Assembly: GCA_013176395.1 (NCBI GenBank)
Contig: JABMLP010000016.1
Span: 992,001 to 1,056,000, forward strand
DNA: 64,000 nt
Reading direction: 5' to 3'
From: Venturia oleaginea
Taxonomy: Eukaryota; Ascomycota; Dothideomycetes; Venturiales; Venturiaceae
The translations under genes and the position numbers were made by a program. A model generated the notes under the pieces. It did not search any database. It had not been told where the DNA came from and worked only from the letters and a program-made list of their open reading frames with translations. Shown piece by piece: positions 62,573 to 64,000 of the stretch (position 1 is its first letter; every line of letters starts with the position of its first letter).

Positions 62573-64000
62573 ATGGCGCCGTATCCCTTTCGTTCATCAA
62601 AAACCTTTGCGCTTATAGTTGTCTGTATCGCTGTCTTTACTGATGTCTTTGTTTATGGTCTTGTTGTTCCTGTTATGCCCTTTGCTCTGACACAACGTCT
62701 TGGTGTCCCGGAGGAAGACGTGCAGAAGTGGAATTCGATTTTACTTGGTGTACTTGGCGGTGCTGTTTTTGTCGGTGCTAGTAAGTCGATTGTTTTCAAT
62801 TTCTAGAAGACGGTGGAGGGGAGATATAGGAGTCTTTGTCTACTGGAGTGAGAATCGATATGGATGTTTGATAACGAGGATCTGGAGTTTGAAAGTTATC
62901 AACGGTGGGTGTAAACGGCAGATGATGGAGACAGGTCTTTTCCCACTTGTTACGGAATACTTTTGTCAATGAAGCGAGAAGGAAGTCAATAATAGGTGTA
63001 ATAGTCACCTTCGGCTACCTATCCGACCACCTGCTCTCTCGCCGCCTCCCCTTCACTATGGGCCTCGCTCTCCTCGGCTCCTCCACAATCCTTTTCGCAC
63101 TAGCCCCCTCCCTGCCCTTCATCCTCATTGCCCGCGCGCTTCAAGGTCTCGCAACAGCCACAGTCTTTACAGTCGGCTATGCGCTTCTCTTCGACAAAAT
63201 CGGCACCGAGCAATTGGGCCAAGCGATGGGATATGCGAGTATGTCGCTCAGTCTAGGATGGTTCCTTGGCCCAGTCGTCGGCGGTATCATCTACAAGAAA
63301 TGGGGCTATTTTGCTGTCTTCGCCTTACCATTGGGGTTGGTCGGGGTAGAGATTATGCTGAGGCTGCTGATTATTGAGGAGGTGAAAGAGGGGACTAAAA
63401 TCTTGGATGACGGGGAAGGAGAATGCCTCCTAACCACTAGTGAACGACCAAAATCAGTCCAGCGTAATGCGCTTGTGGTGCTAATGCAATCTCCGCGTTT
63501 CCTGGTGGGTATGTTTGGGTTCAGCGTCTTGAATGGATTGATGATTGCTATGGATGGTGTCCTACCCGTCTACATCAAAGAACGCTTCGGCTACAACAGC
63601 GAACAGGTCTCGCTCGTCTTCCTCACACTCACCATGCCAACACTCCTCTCGCCCCTATTCGGAGAATTGTCAGATAGACTAGGAAGCACGAAATGGACCG
63701 CCGTGGCTGGTTTGACACTATCCATCCCGGCATTACTTTTACTTGGATTTGTCAAGGAGGACTCGAAGAAAGATTTGATCATCTTGGAGGGTTTGTTGGT
63801 GGTTCTGGGTCTTGCATTTGCGATTGGGTTGCCGCCTTTGGCAGCAGAAGTCATGCATGTGGTCGAGGAGATTGAAAACAAGGAAGCGGGTGTTTTCGGT
63901 CCGCATGGTGCCGTTGGACAGGCTTATGGCTTGACGAACGCCGGACTTGGCTTGGGAGCCGCGGTCGGTCCGATGGCGGTGGGGTATATTCGTGTGGAGT
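62573..64000 (+). CDS. MFS drug:H+ antiporter-type transporter, 3' truncated by window
   Basis: Major facilitator superfamily, DHA1-like. Exon 1 is 62573-62780; exon 2 runs from 63005 to beyond the window. The intron of 224 nt is long for this region, but GTAAGT and ATAATAG fit and the phase is right. Helix 1 is TFALIVVCIAVFTDVFVYGL with the family-typical PVMPFAL after it. Motif A appears as GYLSDHLLSRR. FTMGLALLGSSTILFALAPS, ARALQGLATATVFTVGYALL (motif B-like Arg) and GWFLGPVVGGIIYKKWGYFA (motif C-like) follow. The central loop is short, and FGELSDRLGSTKW is the motif A repeat in the second half. Eleven or so helices are within the window. Substrate unknown. An in-frame ATG at 62498 would add 25 residues. 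Confidence 0.88.

Overview
This window is nuclear DNA of a filamentous ascomycete (Pezizomycotina). Genes carry short GT-AG introns, mostly 41-80 nt, often with a CTAAC-like branch site. The families are typically fungal: DUF3176 membrane proteins, a CYP52-type P450, a GPI-anchored Ser/Thr-rich wall protein, a Fot1/pogo transposon, a HET-like membrane protein and short secreted cysteine-rich proteins. The sequence alone does not fix class or species. Coordinates for spliced genes span all exons; exon limits are in each entry and come from reading frame and splice signals only.

Layout. 0.5-2.2 kb: an intact C2H2 zinc-finger gene facing a decayed C2H2-ankyrin gene. 2.3-5.7 kb: RNA polymerase III subunit RPC4 and eIF2B-delta, divergent over about 200 bp. 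6.1-9.8 kb: a broken stalked membrane-protein gene and a multiply frameshifted DUF3176 copy. 10.3-18.2 kb: a secreted six-hairpin glycosidase, an F-box protein, an isochorismatase-like hydrolase and an intact DUF3176 gene. 19.6-21.0 kb: two small secreted cysteine-rich proteins. 21.3-29.7 kb: a class II eIF4E, a NOPCHAP1-like protein, a secreted S9 peptidase with a VHL-like insert, an EthD-like protein and exosome subunit CSL4. 30.2-43.4 kb: an ADGF/ADA2-type deaminase, duplicated gene fragments, tandem and dispersed repeats, a four-TM fungal protein, a GPI-anchored protein, a DUF2786-like protein and broken hypothetical ORFs. 44.6-46.3 kb: a P450 with one frameshift, followed by a tRNA-Trp-like sequence. 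47.9-54.6 kb: a small basic protein, a 1.8-kb Fot1/pogo element with perfect terminal repeats, SRP9, a DUF1308 protein and a CorA-like membrane protein. 55.9-64 kb: a ten-exon HET-like membrane protein, an 88-bp tandem duplication, an unknown zinc-binding-like protein and an MFS transporter cut by the window edge.

How the parts relate. The core genes are transcription, translation and RNA-processing factors (RPC4, eIF2B-delta, eIF4E, NOPCHAP1-like, CSL4, SRP9). They are intact, and several sit in compact divergent pairs. Most broken reading frames fall in accessory families between them: DUF3176, P450, C2H2-ankyrin, transposase and hypotheticals. This suggests real gene decay in accessory blocks rather than uniform sequencing error. 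No biosynthetic cluster, CRISPR array or viral module was found.
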